From positions 1 to 64,000 of the forward strand of contig NZ_DATNGK010000153.1 in NCBI RefSeq assembly GCF_035605935.1: a stretch of DNA of 64,000 bases, in the 5' to 3' direction. The notes beneath the pieces are model-generated. The model was given only the letters and a program-made list of their open reading frames with translations, searched no databases and was not told the origin of the DNA. Positions 16,992 through 26,600 of the stretch are shown here, piece by piece (position 1 is the first letter of the stretch; every line of letters starts with the position of its first letter). Made by a program: the position numbers and the translations under genes. Source of the stretch: Actinocrinis sp035605935 (GTDB lineage Bacteria > Actinomycetota > Actinomycetes > Streptomycetales > Catenulisporaceae).

Positions 16992-17603
16992 GTGCTGGCT
17001 GACCTCACAAAATCACCCGTGGGCGCGGCGATTTACGCGGCGCTCGCCGAGCTTGAGCGCCTAGCCGCCCTCCTGCCGCTCGCGCCAGGCCTGGCGGACC
17101 GGATGGGTGTCGCCGAGGTGATCGCGCAGCGGCACGAGCGTTACCGGGAATTGCTCGGGCGCTTCGGTGAGGCGGGCGATCCGCAATCGGCCATGGCAGC
17201 GGCAGCGCCCGCGCTGGACGACGCTCGTCGGCGGGTCGAGTCGACGGACTGGTGGGAGGCGCTGGCCGCGACGCTCCTCGGCGCAGCGCTCACCGACGAG
17301 TTGTTCGAGATTCTGGTCGGGGGACCGAGCGGGGTAGCTGTGGCGGCTGAGCCGGAGCGTGCTGGCGAGGCGTCAGTCGGCGTCGACGCGAACGTCGACG
17401 AACCATGGGCGACGCGACGGCTGCGCGCGGCGCTCGCCGAGGACGCGGTGTTAGCGGCGCGCATCGCGATGTGGGGTCGCCGCCTGGTAGGCGAGGCGAT
17501 CGTGCTGGCCCGCGAGTTCGGCGGCGAGCGCTATCCGGAACTCGCCGACAAGTTGGCCGTGAGCCACGCCCGCAGGCTGGAGAACCTCGGTCTGGCCGGC
17601 TGA
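16992..17603 (+). CDS. Ferritin-like fold protein (MiaE-like)
   Basis: This 203-residue, largely helical protein resembles the ferritin-like proteins that sit beside the RhlE helicase in actinobacteria (Rv3210c type). Possible di-iron ligands include ELERLA in helix 1 and QRHERYREL in helix 2, with later acidic helices (AALTDELFEIL) and the closing DKLAVSHARRLENL. A tRNA-hydroxylase role like MiaE has been suggested for relatives but is unproven. GTG 16992 is the start. It diverges from the helicase gene. Confidence 0.7.
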   Translation: MLADLTKSPVGAAIYAALAELERLAALLPLAPGLADRMGVAEVIAQRHERYRELLGRFGEAGDPQSAMAAAAPALDDARRRVESTDWWEALAATLLGAALTDELFEILVGGPSGVAVAAEPERAGEASVGVDANVDEPWATRRLRAALAEDAVLAARIAMWGRRLVGEAIVLAREFGGERYPELADKLAVSHARRLENLGLAG

Positions 17604-17636
17604 GTGCGACCGGGTTGAGAGCCCGGACGGACTCAG
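17600..17636. terminator. Bidirectional hairpin between convergent genes
   Basis: An outer CTGAGT/ACTCAG stem encloses an inner CCGGG/CCCGG stem. The first arm contains the stop codon of the ferritin-like gene. It separates this gene from the convergent DUF3107 gene. Confidence 0.5.
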
Positions 17637-17676
17637 CGCGGCAGGCGAACTGTCAGAAGGTCTGCTGATCAGCTGG

Positions 17677-17904
17677 TCACAGTGCGCCGAAGCCGACGCG
17701 GCGCGCGGCCGGCTCGCCGATCTCGACGTAGGCCAGCCGGTCGGCGGGAACGATCACCTTGCGGCCCTTGTCGTCATTGAGCACGAGCAGGCCGGTCTTC
17801 CCGGTGAGCGCGGCGGAAACCGCCTTCTCCACCTCTTCGGCGCTCAGCTCGGACTCCAGCGAGAGCTCGCGAGCCGCGTGCTGCACACCGATCTTGATCT
17901 CCAC
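17677..17904 (-). CDS. DUF3107 family small protein
   Basis: This 75-residue protein (VEIKIGVQHAARELSLES...) matches DUF3107, the family of the mycobacterial antigen TB9.4 (Rv3208A). Its function is unknown. GTG 17904 follows AAGGA by 9 nt and is preferred to the longer open frame starting at 17931. As in mycobacteria it lies between the TetR and ferritin-like genes. Confidence 0.85.
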   Translation of the reverse strand: MEIKIGVQHAARELSLESELSAEEVEKAVSAALTGKTGLLVLNDDKGRKVIVPADRLAYVEIGEPAARRVGFGAL

Positions 17905-18035
17905 GGTGGTTGGTTCCTTCCACGTAGACACAGAAGACGCTAGAACGAAGCCTACGTGTTCGACGGGGCGGTACTGCGTCGATCCGCCCGCCGTTCTGCT
18001 CTAGGCGAACAGGGAACAGCGAGCGGCACGAGTGA

Positions 18036-18180
18036 TCACAGGTGCGGACGGTGCCTATTGCCGCGCCTTCTTCGCAAGCTCACAGATGCGGACGGTGCCC
18101 ATGCCCGCACCCTCTTCGCAAGCTCACAGGTGCGGACGGTGCCCATACCCGCACCCTCTTCGCGAGCTCAGAGGTGCGGG
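18036..18180. repeat. 44-bp tandem repeat with internal hairpins, 3 full copies plus a partial
   Basis: Units begin at 18036, 18080 and 18124, each 44 bp, with a truncated fourth from 18168. The core reads TCACAGGTGCGGACGGTGCC, then CCCGCACC and TTCGCAAGC. Each unit has the potential stem GGTGCGG/CCGCACC with a 13-nt loop. Unit 1 replaces one pair by a wobble and unit 2 has one mismatch. The partial fourth copy overlaps the last codons and stop of the TetR gene. A 44-bp period cannot be coding, so this looks like a tandem duplication of the gene's 3' end, perhaps acting as stacked terminators. Confidence 0.8.
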
Positions 18181-18800
18181 AAACCAGCAATCCCGCGCCA
18201 GGCGAGCTGCGAGATCAGCTGGGCGGCGGTGTCGCGCGGAATCGGCATCCCGGCCGACAGCCAGTAGCGGGCGGTGACCTGCGAGATGCCGGTCAGGCCC
18301 ACCGCGAGCACCATCGCCTCGTCCTGCCCGAGCCCGGTGTCCTCCGCGATCACCGCGCTGATGAGGTGCGCGCAGTCCAACTCCGCCTTGTTCACCCGCT
18401 CGCGCACGGCCTGCTCGTTCACCAGGTCGGACTCGAACACCAGCCGGAACGCGCCGCTCTCGTGCTCGACGAACCGGAAATAAGCGTTCATCGTCGCGGC
18501 GACCCGCTGCTTGTTGTCAGAGGTCGACTCAAGCGCGCTGCGCACCGCCTCGACCAGCGTTTCGCAGTGCTGGTCAAGCAGCGCGAGGTAGAGCTCGAGC
18601 TTGCCCGGGAAGTGTTGGTAGAGCACCGGCTTCGACACACCCGCACGGTCCGCGATGTCGTCCATCGCGGCAGCGTGGTAGCCCTGGGCGACGAAGACCT
18701 CCTGCGCCGCGCCGAGCAGTTGGGTGCGTCGAGCCAGCCGCGGAAGCCGGGCCGACCGGGGACGGTCGTCGGCGCTGTAAAGCGTTTCGGCTGTACTCAC
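18168..18800 (-). CDS. TetR/AcrR family transcriptional regulator
   Basis: This 210-residue DNA-binding repressor has a clear TetR helix-turn-helix: RRTQLLGAAQEVFVAQGYHA, then MDDIADRAGVSKPVLYQHFP. The C-terminal ligand domain includes AYFRFVEHESGAFRLVFESD. GTG 18800 after a GAGG site is preferred to an upstream start at 18875. Its position beside the DUF3107, moeZ and ferritin-like genes matches Rv3208 of M. tuberculosis. Target genes and ligand are unknown. Confidence 0.9.
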   Translation of the reverse strand: MSTAETLYSADDRPRSARLPRLARRTQLLGAAQEVFVAQGYHAAAMDDIADRAGVSKPVLYQHFPGKLELYLALLDQHCETLVEAVRSALESTSDNKQRVAATMNAYFRFVEHESGAFRLVFESDLVNEQAVRERVNKAELDCAHLISAVIAEDTGLGQDEAMVLAVGLTGISQVTARYWLSAGMPIPRDTAAQLISQLAWRGIAGFPHL

Positions 18801-18904
18801 GGTGCCTCTGTTGCCTCTGTCAGGTTCGCGGGTGAAGCAGGTCACACGCATCCTACGCGCCAGTAACCTCTTCAAGCCAGGCTGTCAGCTCGCCCGGCTG
18901 CCGT

Positions 18905-19102
18905 CTACCGGTATTCGTCCTCGTCTACCGGCACGGAAACGGCCTGCTCAGCGGCGTCCGCCGGATCGGCCTCCAGCGGCACCTCCGGCTCCGGACTGGC
19001 TGCAAGTCCCGCGTCCCGCGCTTCATCGTCCACCGGCAGCGACTGCTCGGCGGCATCGGCCTCCGGGGCCTCGTACTCGTCGGTGAACTGCTGCTCGGTC
19101 AT
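18905..19102 (-). CDS. Small acidic protein with two EAD(P)AAEQ repeats
   Basis: This 65-residue, strongly acidic protein has a duplicated element: EAPEADAAEQSLPVDDE and later LEADPADAAEQAVSVPVDED. It contains no Cys and no TM segment, and is probably unstructured. ATG 19102 follows GAGGGG by 7 nt, good support for translation. Similar small acidic proteins are, from memory, widespread in Streptomyces. Function unknown. Confidence 0.7.
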   Translation of the reverse strand: MTEQQFTDEYEAPEADAAEQSLPVDDEARDAGLAASPEPEVPLEADPADAAEQAVSVPVDEDEYR

Positions 19103-19247
19103 GATCGGACCCCTCATCCGGTGGGTTTCCACCTTAATCGACGACTTTACGCCGATCTCACGCTGCGGTCCCCATTGACGGGAATGGCCGCGGGAGTGGC
19201 ACGGTTACCTGAAAAGACTTCTTCAAACACGAGTGAGGGGACCGGCT

Positions 19248-20441
19248 GTGTCCGCAGCGTCTGTGAAGCTGCCCCCGTTGGTCGAGCCGGCCGCGGAGCT
19301 GACCGTTGACGAGGTGCGTCGGTACTCGCGCCACCTGATCATTCCCGACGTCGCCATGGACGGCCAGAAGCGCCTCAAGAACGCGAGGGTGCTCTGTGTC
19401 GGTGCCGGCGGACTGGGCTCACCGGCGCTGATGTACCTGGCCGCGGCGGGAGTCGGCACTCTCGGCATCGTCGAGTTCGACACGGTGGACGAGTCCAACC
19501 TGCAGCGCCAGATCATCCACGGTCAGTCAGACATCGGGCGGTCCAAGGCCGAGTCCGCGCGCGACTCGGTGCGCGAGATCAACCCGTACGTGAACGTGGT
19601 CCTGCACGAGGAGCGGCTCGACTCCGAGAACGTGATGGAGATCTTCGCGCAGTACGACCTGATCGTCGACGGCACGGACAACTTCGCCACGCGCTACCTG
19701 GTCAACGACGCGTGCGTGCTGCTGAACAAGCCGTACGTGTGGGGTTCGATCTACCGCTTCGACGGCCAGGCCTCAGTGTTCTGGTCCGAGTACGGCCCCT
19801 GCTACCGCTGCCTCTACCCGGAGCCCCCGCCCCCCGGCATGGTCCCCTCCTGCGCCGAGGGCGGCGTGCTCGGCGTGCTGTGCGGCTCGATCGGTGCCAT
19901 CCAGGTCACCGAGGCCATCAAGGTGCTCACAGGCGTCGGCGAGCCGTTGGTCGGCCGCCTGATGATCTACGACGCTCTCGAGATGACGTACCGCTCGGTC
20001 AAGGTGCGTAAGGACCCGGAGTGCGCGGTCTGCGGTAAGAACCCGACGGTCACTGAGCTGATCGACTACGAGGCGTTCTGCGGCGCGGTCTCCGACGAGG
20101 CCATCGAGGCCGCCAAGGACTCGACCATCACCCCGCGCACCCTCAAGCAGTGGATTGACGACGGCGAGAACATCCAGATCATCGACGTGCGCGAGCCCGC
20201 CGAGTACGAGATCGTGTCGATCGACGGCGCCACGCTGATCCCCAAGAACGAGTTCATCATGGGTGAGGCGCTCGCGAAGCTGCCGCAGGACAAGCGGATC
20301 GTGCTGCACTGCAAGACCGGTGTGCGCTCGGCCGAGGTGCTGGCGATCGTGAAGTCGGCCGGATTCTCCGACGCGGTGCACGTCGGCTCGGGCATCGTCG
20401 GCTGGGTTAACCAGATCGAGCCGGAGAAGCCGATCTACTAG
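19248..20441 (+). CDS. moeZ: Adenylyltransferase/sulfurtransferase MoeZ
   Basis: This two-domain enzyme activates sulfur-carrier proteins (MoaD, ThiS, CysO types) by C-terminal adenylation and then sulfur transfer. The N-terminal ThiF/E1 domain has VGAGGLGSP (ATP binding), the Arg-rich SNLQRQIIHGQSDIGRSKAE and a zinc site built from CYRC and CAVC. The C-terminal rhodanese domain has the active-site loop HCKTGVRS. The GTG at 19248 is 7 nt after GAGGGG. It supports molybdopterin, thiamine and cysteine biosynthesis in the cytoplasm. Confidence 0.95.
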   Translation: MSAASVKLPPLVEPAAELTVDEVRRYSRHLIIPDVAMDGQKRLKNARVLCVGAGGLGSPALMYLAAAGVGTLGIVEFDTVDESNLQRQIIHGQSDIGRSKAESARDSVREINPYVNVVLHEERLDSENVMEIFAQYDLIVDGTDNFATRYLVNDACVLLNKPYVWGSIYRFDGQASVFWSEYGPCYRCLYPEPPPPGMVPSCAEGGVLGVLCGSIGAIQVTEAIKVLTGVGEPLVGRLMIYDALEMTYRSVKVRKDPECAVCGKNPTVTELIDYEAFCGAVSDEAIEAAKDSTITPRTLKQWIDDGENIQIIDVREPAEYEIVSIDGATLIPKNEFIMGEALAKLPQDKRIVLHCKTGVRSAEVLAIVKSAGFSDAVHVGSGIVGWVNQIEPEKPIY

Positions 20442-20524
20442 CCGATCTGTTAGTCACCTCGGCTGACTGATCGCAGAACGCTCACGGTTGACGGCTCGTC
20501 AGCTATGCACGTGACGGCGGCGTA

Positions 20525-20562
20525 TACGCATCTACAGCGCACCCTTGCGCTGTAGATGCGTA
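20525..20562. terminator. Strong hairpin embedding a stop codon
   Basis: A 17-bp perfect stem (20525-20541 and 20546-20562) with a 4-nt CCCT loop lies between convergent moeZ and the flippase-like gene. The stop codon and last codons of the minus-strand gene are inside the stem. Confidence 0.7.
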
Positions 20563-23066
20563 AACGCGAAGTACCCCGGAATCACCGGCAGGTAGGTGCG
20601 CAGCAGGCGGAAGATGAACACCGCCGGGGTTCCGACGAGGGCGGGAAGGCCGCCGATGCTGGTGAGCGCACCGGCCATGGCGAGTTCCACGGTGCCGATG
20701 CCGCTCGGCACTGGAATGACCGAACCGATTGCCTGCGCGGTGAGAAAGACCACTGCGGTGGTCGCGTACGAGATGTTGGCGTGCGGCGAAATCGTCAGGA
20801 CCGACGCCCACAGGCACAGCGCGTTCATCAACGACAGCAGGATTGTGCCGCCGAGTCCGATCGACAGCTTCCGCGGGTTCTGCGCCACATCCAGCAGCCG
20901 CGGCAGCGTCCCCTCGAAAAACGGCTTGAGCCTGGCCACCGCATATTTGCGCAGCGGCTTGACGCCGATGGTCACCATGGCGATGACGCCGATCGCCAGC
21001 AGGATCGCGATGACGACTGTGGACGGCGCGAAGCTGTGTCCGCCGGTTCCGGTATTCGCGATGAAGCTGAACGCGGCGATCAGCGCGATGTGCATGATGA
21101 AGCCGACCGCCTGCGAAGCGCCCACCGCGCTGACCGCCGGGCCGGTGCCGATGCCCTGCTTCTGCAGATAGCGCGTGTTGAGCGCGACGCCGCCGACCGC
21201 CGCTGGCGCCACGATCGAGACGAACCCGGCCGCGACCTGCACCAGGAAGTTGCGCACCACAGGCAGGCGCTCCGGGATGAACCCGGTCAGCACCATGCCG
21301 GCCGCGACATAGGTCATCACCGAGGCGAACACGGCGACCATCGCCCACCACGGCGAGGCGGTGGCAAGAATCTTGGAAAGGCTCAGATTCGAGCTGGCCA
21401 GCTGATACAGCACCAGATACGCGGCGACCAGACCGGCCGCGACGGTCAGCAAAGTGCGTGGCCGTAGCCGCTCGAGCTTGACCGGCTCGGCCACCCACGT
21501 CGCCTGCGGCTGGTAAGCCAGGATCTGCTCGCGGATGCGCTGCAAGAGGTCCTTGGACTTACGGACGGCCGTGCGCGTCGTGCGCGTGAGCACGACGGGT
21601 TGGAGCATAGGCAGCGCTGCACCCATTGCATCCGCGCCGAGCACCTGCGCGCCGATGCGTACCGTGCGCTCCGGTCCGTACCGCAGCGCCAGAGTGGCCA
21701 TCAACTCCGCGGTGTCGAGCCGGGTCTGCAACGCGCTCGCCGCGATCTCTCCATTACGCAGGTCAAGCAGCCACACTTGGCCATCGCGGTCCACCAGCAA
21801 CGAGTCCAGGGCGAACCGGCGGTGCGCGACCTGGTGAAGCTGCATCTGCTGCTGGAGCTGCCAGATCCGCGTGAGCAACTCGTCGGTCAGCTCGTCGGGA
21901 GTCAGCTTCTCCAGCGACCGGCCCTCGACGCGCTCATACGCGAGCACCGCGGCGTCAGCGCTCAGCTCACGCACCGCGACGAGACGCGGCGTCCGGATGC
22001 CCGCATCACGCAGTGCGTAAGACATCAACGCTTCCTGGTCGACCGCGCGCCTAAGCGACAGCAGGTTGCGACGTTGGGCAGGGCCGCGCAGCCTGATCCG
22101 GCGATACAGCCGGTAGACCAGACCGACCGCCTGCCTATCCCGGTCGAGCACCGTGACGTCTAGCAGGCGTCCATCGTGCGTATCGGCTTCGTAGCGCCTT
22201 GTGTCCTCTGTCTCGCCGATCCATCGGCAGGCCACCGGCTCAAGGCCTGCGTCGAACAGCGAGGTGACCACGTCGTAACCGGTCGGCCTGGCATTCACCA
22301 CGCCGCGTGCGTAGCGCCACCCGAACGCCACGGTACGGCCGAACAGGAAGGTCACCATCAATCCGACCAGCGCGCTGTTCCCGTTGATCAATGTGGCCAC
22401 CGCGTAGGTAAGCACACATGACCAGGTGAAGGTCTGGAGCGCGGGCCGGTCACCGAACCCGATGATGGTGAGGAAGGCGATGACTGTGGCGATATATACG
22501 TGCAGCGGCGTCGTCGTGCTGCTGGCGAGATGCCGGGTCAGCACCTCGGAGAGCCAGTCGGGTGACGTGTTGGAGTCGATCCACAGGTTGAGCAGCGACG
22601 TGCCAAGGTAGGCGATCGCCGCCGCGATGACGCCATCCGCGACCCGCCGGCCCTCGTGCCGATAGAGGCGCTCGATGGCGAGCCCGACCGGGATGACCGC
22701 GGTAGCGATATTGGTCAGCAGCGTGATCGTGGACAGGAACAGTTGCGGCGCGAGGGTGATGCTGTTGTGGATATCCGTTTCGAGACCAGTGGTCGTACTC
22801 GCACCGGGCACTGCGAGCAGCAGCACGACCGCGATCAGCCCAGTCTCGAAGAGCAACCGCATCAGGTCCGGCGGTCGTCTTATCCGACGAGGCTCTGGCG
22901 GCTCGTCCACGGTGATCTGAGCGGGTAACATCACTGGCTGCATCGGCTTGGGCACGCCGGAAACAGGCTTGGCCGAGTCACGGGTGGCACTGCCACCCCT
23001 GTGCACGCTCACTGGGCCCCTGTCTCCGTGCTCACGATTTACCGCAGTCCCGATCTGCGTACGCAC
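20532..23066 (-). CDS. LPG-synthase/YbhN-type flippase membrane protein with degenerate kinase-like domain
   Basis: This 844-residue multi-domain membrane protein has an N-terminal block of TM helices (about residues 70-230). A cytosolic domain with kinase-like segments follows (LVAVRELSADAAVLAYERVEGRSLEKL; HRRFALDSLLVDRDGQVWLLDLRNGE). The C-terminal ~300 residues have the TM pattern of the lysylphosphatidylglycerol synthetase/YbhN family (VAPAAVGGVALNTRYLQKQGIG; SVIPVPSGIGTVELAM). The kinase-like part has Arg where the catalytic-loop Asp is expected and DLR instead of DFG, so it is probably a pseudokinase. Lipid or polyprenyl transport is inferred. The GTG start at 23066 is uncertain; internal starts exist. 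Confidence 0.8.
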   Translation of the reverse strand: MRTQIGTAVNREHGDRGPVSVHRGGSATRDSAKPVSGVPKPMQPVMLPAQITVDEPPEPRRIRRPPDLMRLLFETGLIAVVLLLAVPGASTTTGLETDIHNSITLAPQLFLSTITLLTNIATAVIPVGLAIERLYRHEGRRVADGVIAAAIAYLGTSLLNLWIDSNTSPDWLSEVLTRHLASSTTTPLHVYIATVIAFLTIIGFGDRPALQTFTWSCVLTYAVATLINGNSALVGLMVTFLFGRTVAFGWRYARGVVNARPTGYDVVTSLFDAGLEPVACRWIGETEDTRRYEADTHDGRLLDVTVLDRDRQAVGLVYRLYRRIRLRGPAQRRNLLSLRRAVDQEALMSYALRDAGIRTPRLVAVRELSADAAVLAYERVEGRSLEKLTPDELTDELLTRIWQLQQQMQLHQVAHRRFALDSLLVDRDGQVWLLDLRNGEIAASALQTRLDTAELMATLALRYGPERTVRIGAQVLGADAMGAALPMLQPVVLTRTTRTAVRKSKDLLQRIREQILAYQPQATWVAEPVKLERLRPRTLLTVAAGLVAAYLVLYQLASSNLSLSKILATASPWWAMVAVFASVMTYVAAGMVLTGFIPERLPVVRNFLVQVAAGFVSIVAPAAVGGVALNTRYLQKQGIGTGPAVSAVGASQAVGFIMHIALIAAFSFIANTGTGGHSFAPSTVVIAILLAIGVIAMVTIGVKPLRKYAVARLKPFFEGTLPRLLDVAQNPRKLSIGLGGTILLSLMNALCLWASVLTISPHANISYATTAVVFLTAQAIGSVIPVPSGIGTVELAMAGALTSIGGLPALVGTPAVFIFRLLRTYLPVIPGYFAFTHLQRKGAL

Positions 23067-23186
23067 GCTCGTCCCTATCGTTACCTATCCGGATGCTTGC
23101 ACGCAGCCCGGGTGAGCAGCGTCCCGCGTTTACCGCAGATATCCTGGCGGCTTCAACGACGGCGGGAATCCATCCGAGGGTTGATT

Positions 23187-23519
23187 GTGACGCAGCCAGG
23201 TCTCGTTCCGGCGGCTGACCCCGACGCGCCGGCGTACGTCCGCAGGGTGCTCGCGGTAGTGCAGTCCATTCCGCGTGGCAAGGTGATGACTTACGGTGAC
23301 ATCGCAGAATACCTGGAGGACGGCGGCGCGCGGCAGGTCGGAGCGGTGATGTCCCGGCACGGCAGCGGGGTGCCGTGGTGGCGGGTGGTCAACGCCTCGG
23401 GGGTGCTGCCGCCGCAGTTGCGCGGCGAGGCGGCGCAGCACTACGCGGAGGAAGGCACGCCGTATGACAACTCTCGCGAACGGGTGAATTTGCGGACAGC
23501 TCGCTGGGATGGACGCTGA
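23187..23519 (+). CDS. Alkyltransferase-like (ATL) DNA repair protein
   Basis: This 110-residue homologue of the O6-alkylguanine-DNA alkyltransferase C-terminal domain has a PWWRVV motif where active enzymes have PCHRV, so the acceptor Cys is replaced by Trp. Such ATL proteins bind O6-alkylguanine, flip it and direct nucleotide excision repair. Conserved elements IPRGKVMTYGDIAEYL and the final LRTARWDGR are present. GTG 23187 is 6 nt after GAGGG, giving the usual compact ATL length; a longer open frame upstream is not needed. It directly precedes adnA. Confidence 0.88.
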   Translation: MTQPGLVPAADPDAPAYVRRVLAVVQSIPRGKVMTYGDIAEYLEDGGARQVGAVMSRHGSGVPWWRVVNASGVLPPQLRGEAAQHYAEEGTPYDNSRERVNLRTARWDGR

Positions 23520-23662
23520 AATCCGCGTCACACTAGTTATCCACAACCTCTTTCCGAGTTTGCCGCTGTTGTCGGCGGTTTGTGCTGTCATGGCCAATGT
23601 CGGTCCCTGGCGAAGAACGGATCGGCCTCGGCTGGCGGGAACGGAAGGAGGTGCGGTCAGCG

Positions 23663-26600
23663 ATGAGTAATCCCGCGGCATCGCGATCGGCCGCGCCGTT
23701 CCGTCTGCTGAGCCCGCCTTTGGCCTATCCGAGCGGCGGCCTGCGGCTTGATGAGCGGCAGCGCCGGGTCGTCGAGCACCGCGGCGGACCGCTGCTGGTG
23801 CTGGCCGGGCCGGGCACCGGGAAGACGACGACGCTGGTCGAAGCGGTGCTGGATCGCACCAGGGGGCCGGACGCGCTGAGCGCCGACGAGATCCTTGTGC
23901 TCACCTTCAGCCGCGCGGCCGCCGCCGAGCTGCGCGACCGGATCGGCGCGCGCCTGATTCCCGGGGCGGGCGCGCCGACCGCGACCACCTTCCACTCGTT
24001 CTGCTTCGGACTGGTCGGCCAGTATCAGGAGCCGGAGCTGTTCGGCGACCCGTTGCGGCTGCTCTCCGGGCCGGAGCAGGACGTGGTGATCCGGGAGCTG
24101 GTGCGCGGCACGATCGAGGTCGGCGGCTGGGGACCCGGACCCGGCGGCTGGCCGCAGTCGCTGCGGGCCGCGCTGGGCACTCGTGGCTTTGCCGAGGAGC
24201 TGCGAGCGGTCCTGCTGCGCGCCCGCGACCTGGGTCTGGATCCCGAGGATCTGGCCGACTTCGCCGCGCGGGCGGATCGGGCCGACTGGCGGGCGGCCGC
24301 GCGCTTCTATGCCGAGTATCTGGACGTCGCCGACGCCCGGGGCGTGCTCGACTACACCGAACTGGTGCACCGCGCGGTGCTGCTCAGCGAGACGGACGAG
24401 GTCCGCGAGCTGCTGCGCCGCAGGTATCGCGCGGTCTTCGTCGATGAGTACCAGGACACTGACTCCGCTCAGGTGCGGCTGCTCAAGGCGCTTGCCGGAG
24501 AGGGGCGCGACCTCGTCGCGGTCGGCGATCCGGACCAGTCGATCTACGCGTTCCGAGGCGCGGACCTTGGCGGCATCCTGGACTTCCCCGAGGCGTTCCG
24601 CCGCCGCGACGGCAGCGCCGCCGAGATCGTCGTGCTGCAGAACAGCCGGCGCGCCGGGCCGACGCTGCTCAAGGCCTCCCGGCAGGTCGCCAAGCGCATA
24701 CCGATCGCTCGGCTGCCGGCCGAACAGGTTCGGGAGCACCGGGAGCTGACCGCGGTGGAAGCCGAGGCGGCTTCGGAACCCGCGCAGTCGACTGCGCTGC
24801 GGAACAACCCGTACGGCGTCGGCCGAGTCGAGGCGATCATCTTCCCCGACGAGGCGGCCGAACTGGCCACGCTCGCGGACCTGCTGCGGCGCGCGCACCT
24901 GGAGCATGGCGTGCTGTGGGAGGACATGGCGGTGCTGGTGCGTGACGGCCAGCAGTTGGCTCCAGTGCGCCGCGCGCTGCTGTCGGCGAACGTTCCGGCC
25001 GAGGTGCTGGGCGACGATCTGCCGCTGGCCCAGGAACCCGCGGTCGCCACGCTGCTGACCGCGCTGCGCTGCGCCGCGGAACCCGCCGCGCTCACGCCGG
25101 ACACCGCCCGCGAACTGCTGATGGGCCCGCTCGGCGGCATGGACAGCGGTGACCTGCGGCGCCTTGGCCGGGCGCTGCGCGCGGAGGAACAGGCCGCGCT
25201 CGCGGCGGCGCGCAGACGACGCAGCCAAGCCGTGGCCGGCGAGGCGGAAAGTGCCGCGCTCGCAGAGCCTGACGAGGCATCAGCCGCCGCCGCGTCCGGT
25301 CCGGTGGACGAGAGCGCAAGCGGCGACGCGTCGCCGGTTGATGCGGGTCTCGCTGACGGCGCGCAGGTCGCGGATCCCGTCGCGGCCGCAGATGCCGAGT
25401 CGCTCCCCTCCACCTCACTTGAGCCTGCCGACGCAGCAGATTTGGTGCCCGCCGCGCGTCCGGCCGAGCACCTGATCCGCGAAGCCGTCGCGGATCCCCG
25501 ACTGCTCGTCACGCTCGACCCACAGGTCGCCGGCCCGGCTCTGGTCGTCGCTCGCCTGCTGCAAGCCGCGCAACACCAGCTCGCCGAAGGCGGCGTCGTC
25601 GAGGACGCCCTGTGGCTGCTGTGGAATGGTGACGCGCGCGCCCGACCACCAATGCGCACCGGCTGGCCTGAGCGGCTGCGGCGCTCCGTCGAGCGTGGCG
25701 GTTCGGCCGGTCGGCTCGCGGATCGCGACCTTGACGCGGTCATCGCCCTGTTCGCGCAAGCCGCACGCGCCCAGGAGCGGACCGGGTACGTCGGCGTGAC
25801 CGACTTCATCAGCGGTCTTCAGGCGCAGGCGATAGCGGCCGACACACTCGCCGCAAAGGCGTCGCGAGGTGGCGCGGTGCAGGTGCTCACCGCGCACCGG
25901 TCAAAGGGCTTGGAGTGGCGTCTCGTCGTGGTCGCCGGTGTTCAAGAAGGGTTGTGGCCGGACCTGCGGCGGCGCGGGTCGCTACTGGAACCGGACCGCA
26001 TCGGTCGCAGCGGACTGGCCGAACCGCTTTCGCCGGCCGCCATACTCGCGGAGGAACGCCGGCTGTTCTACGTCGCGATCACGCGCGCTCGTGAGCGACT
26101 GATCGTCACTGCCGTCGACGGCGAGGACGAGGATGGCCAGACGCCGTCGCGGTTTCTGCGCGAACTGGGTGTCGAGGTACGTCAGTCGGTGGGGATCCGG
26201 CGTCGCCGTCCGCTCAATCTCGCGGCCCTCATCGCCGAGTTGCGCCGCTGCGCTACCGATCCGGCCGCGCACCCGCGGCTGCGCGCGGAGGCGATCCGCC
26301 GCCTGGCCCGGCTCGCCGCGGCGACCGCGCCGGACGGGGCGCGCCTGGTGCCGAACGCGCATCCGCGCCAATGGTGGGGTCTCTATGACTACACCGAGAA
26401 CGATTCGCCGATCGCCGATCCGGCTGCCGCGGTGCCGCTCTCGGCGAGCGCGGTCGGCGCCCTCGATGCGTGCGGCCTGCGCTGGTTTCTCGAACACCAG
26501 GCCTCGGCGAAGGAACCGTCCACCGATGCTCAGGGCATCGGCGTGCTCTTCCACGCACTCGCGGAGGAGGTGGCGGTCGGAAAGACGAAGGCCGACATCG

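Noticed and set aside
15136..17064. 642-residue plus-strand frame opposite the DEAD helicase
   Set aside because: The opposite strand encodes a complete helicase with all motifs; this frame is a composition artefact.
18036..18180. CRISPR array
   Set aside because: The 44-bp units are contiguous with no unique spacers and there are no cas genes.
23187..23519. Active O6-methylguanine-DNA methyltransferase
   Set aside because: The acceptor cysteine is replaced by Trp (PWWRVV), so it must be an ATL protein.
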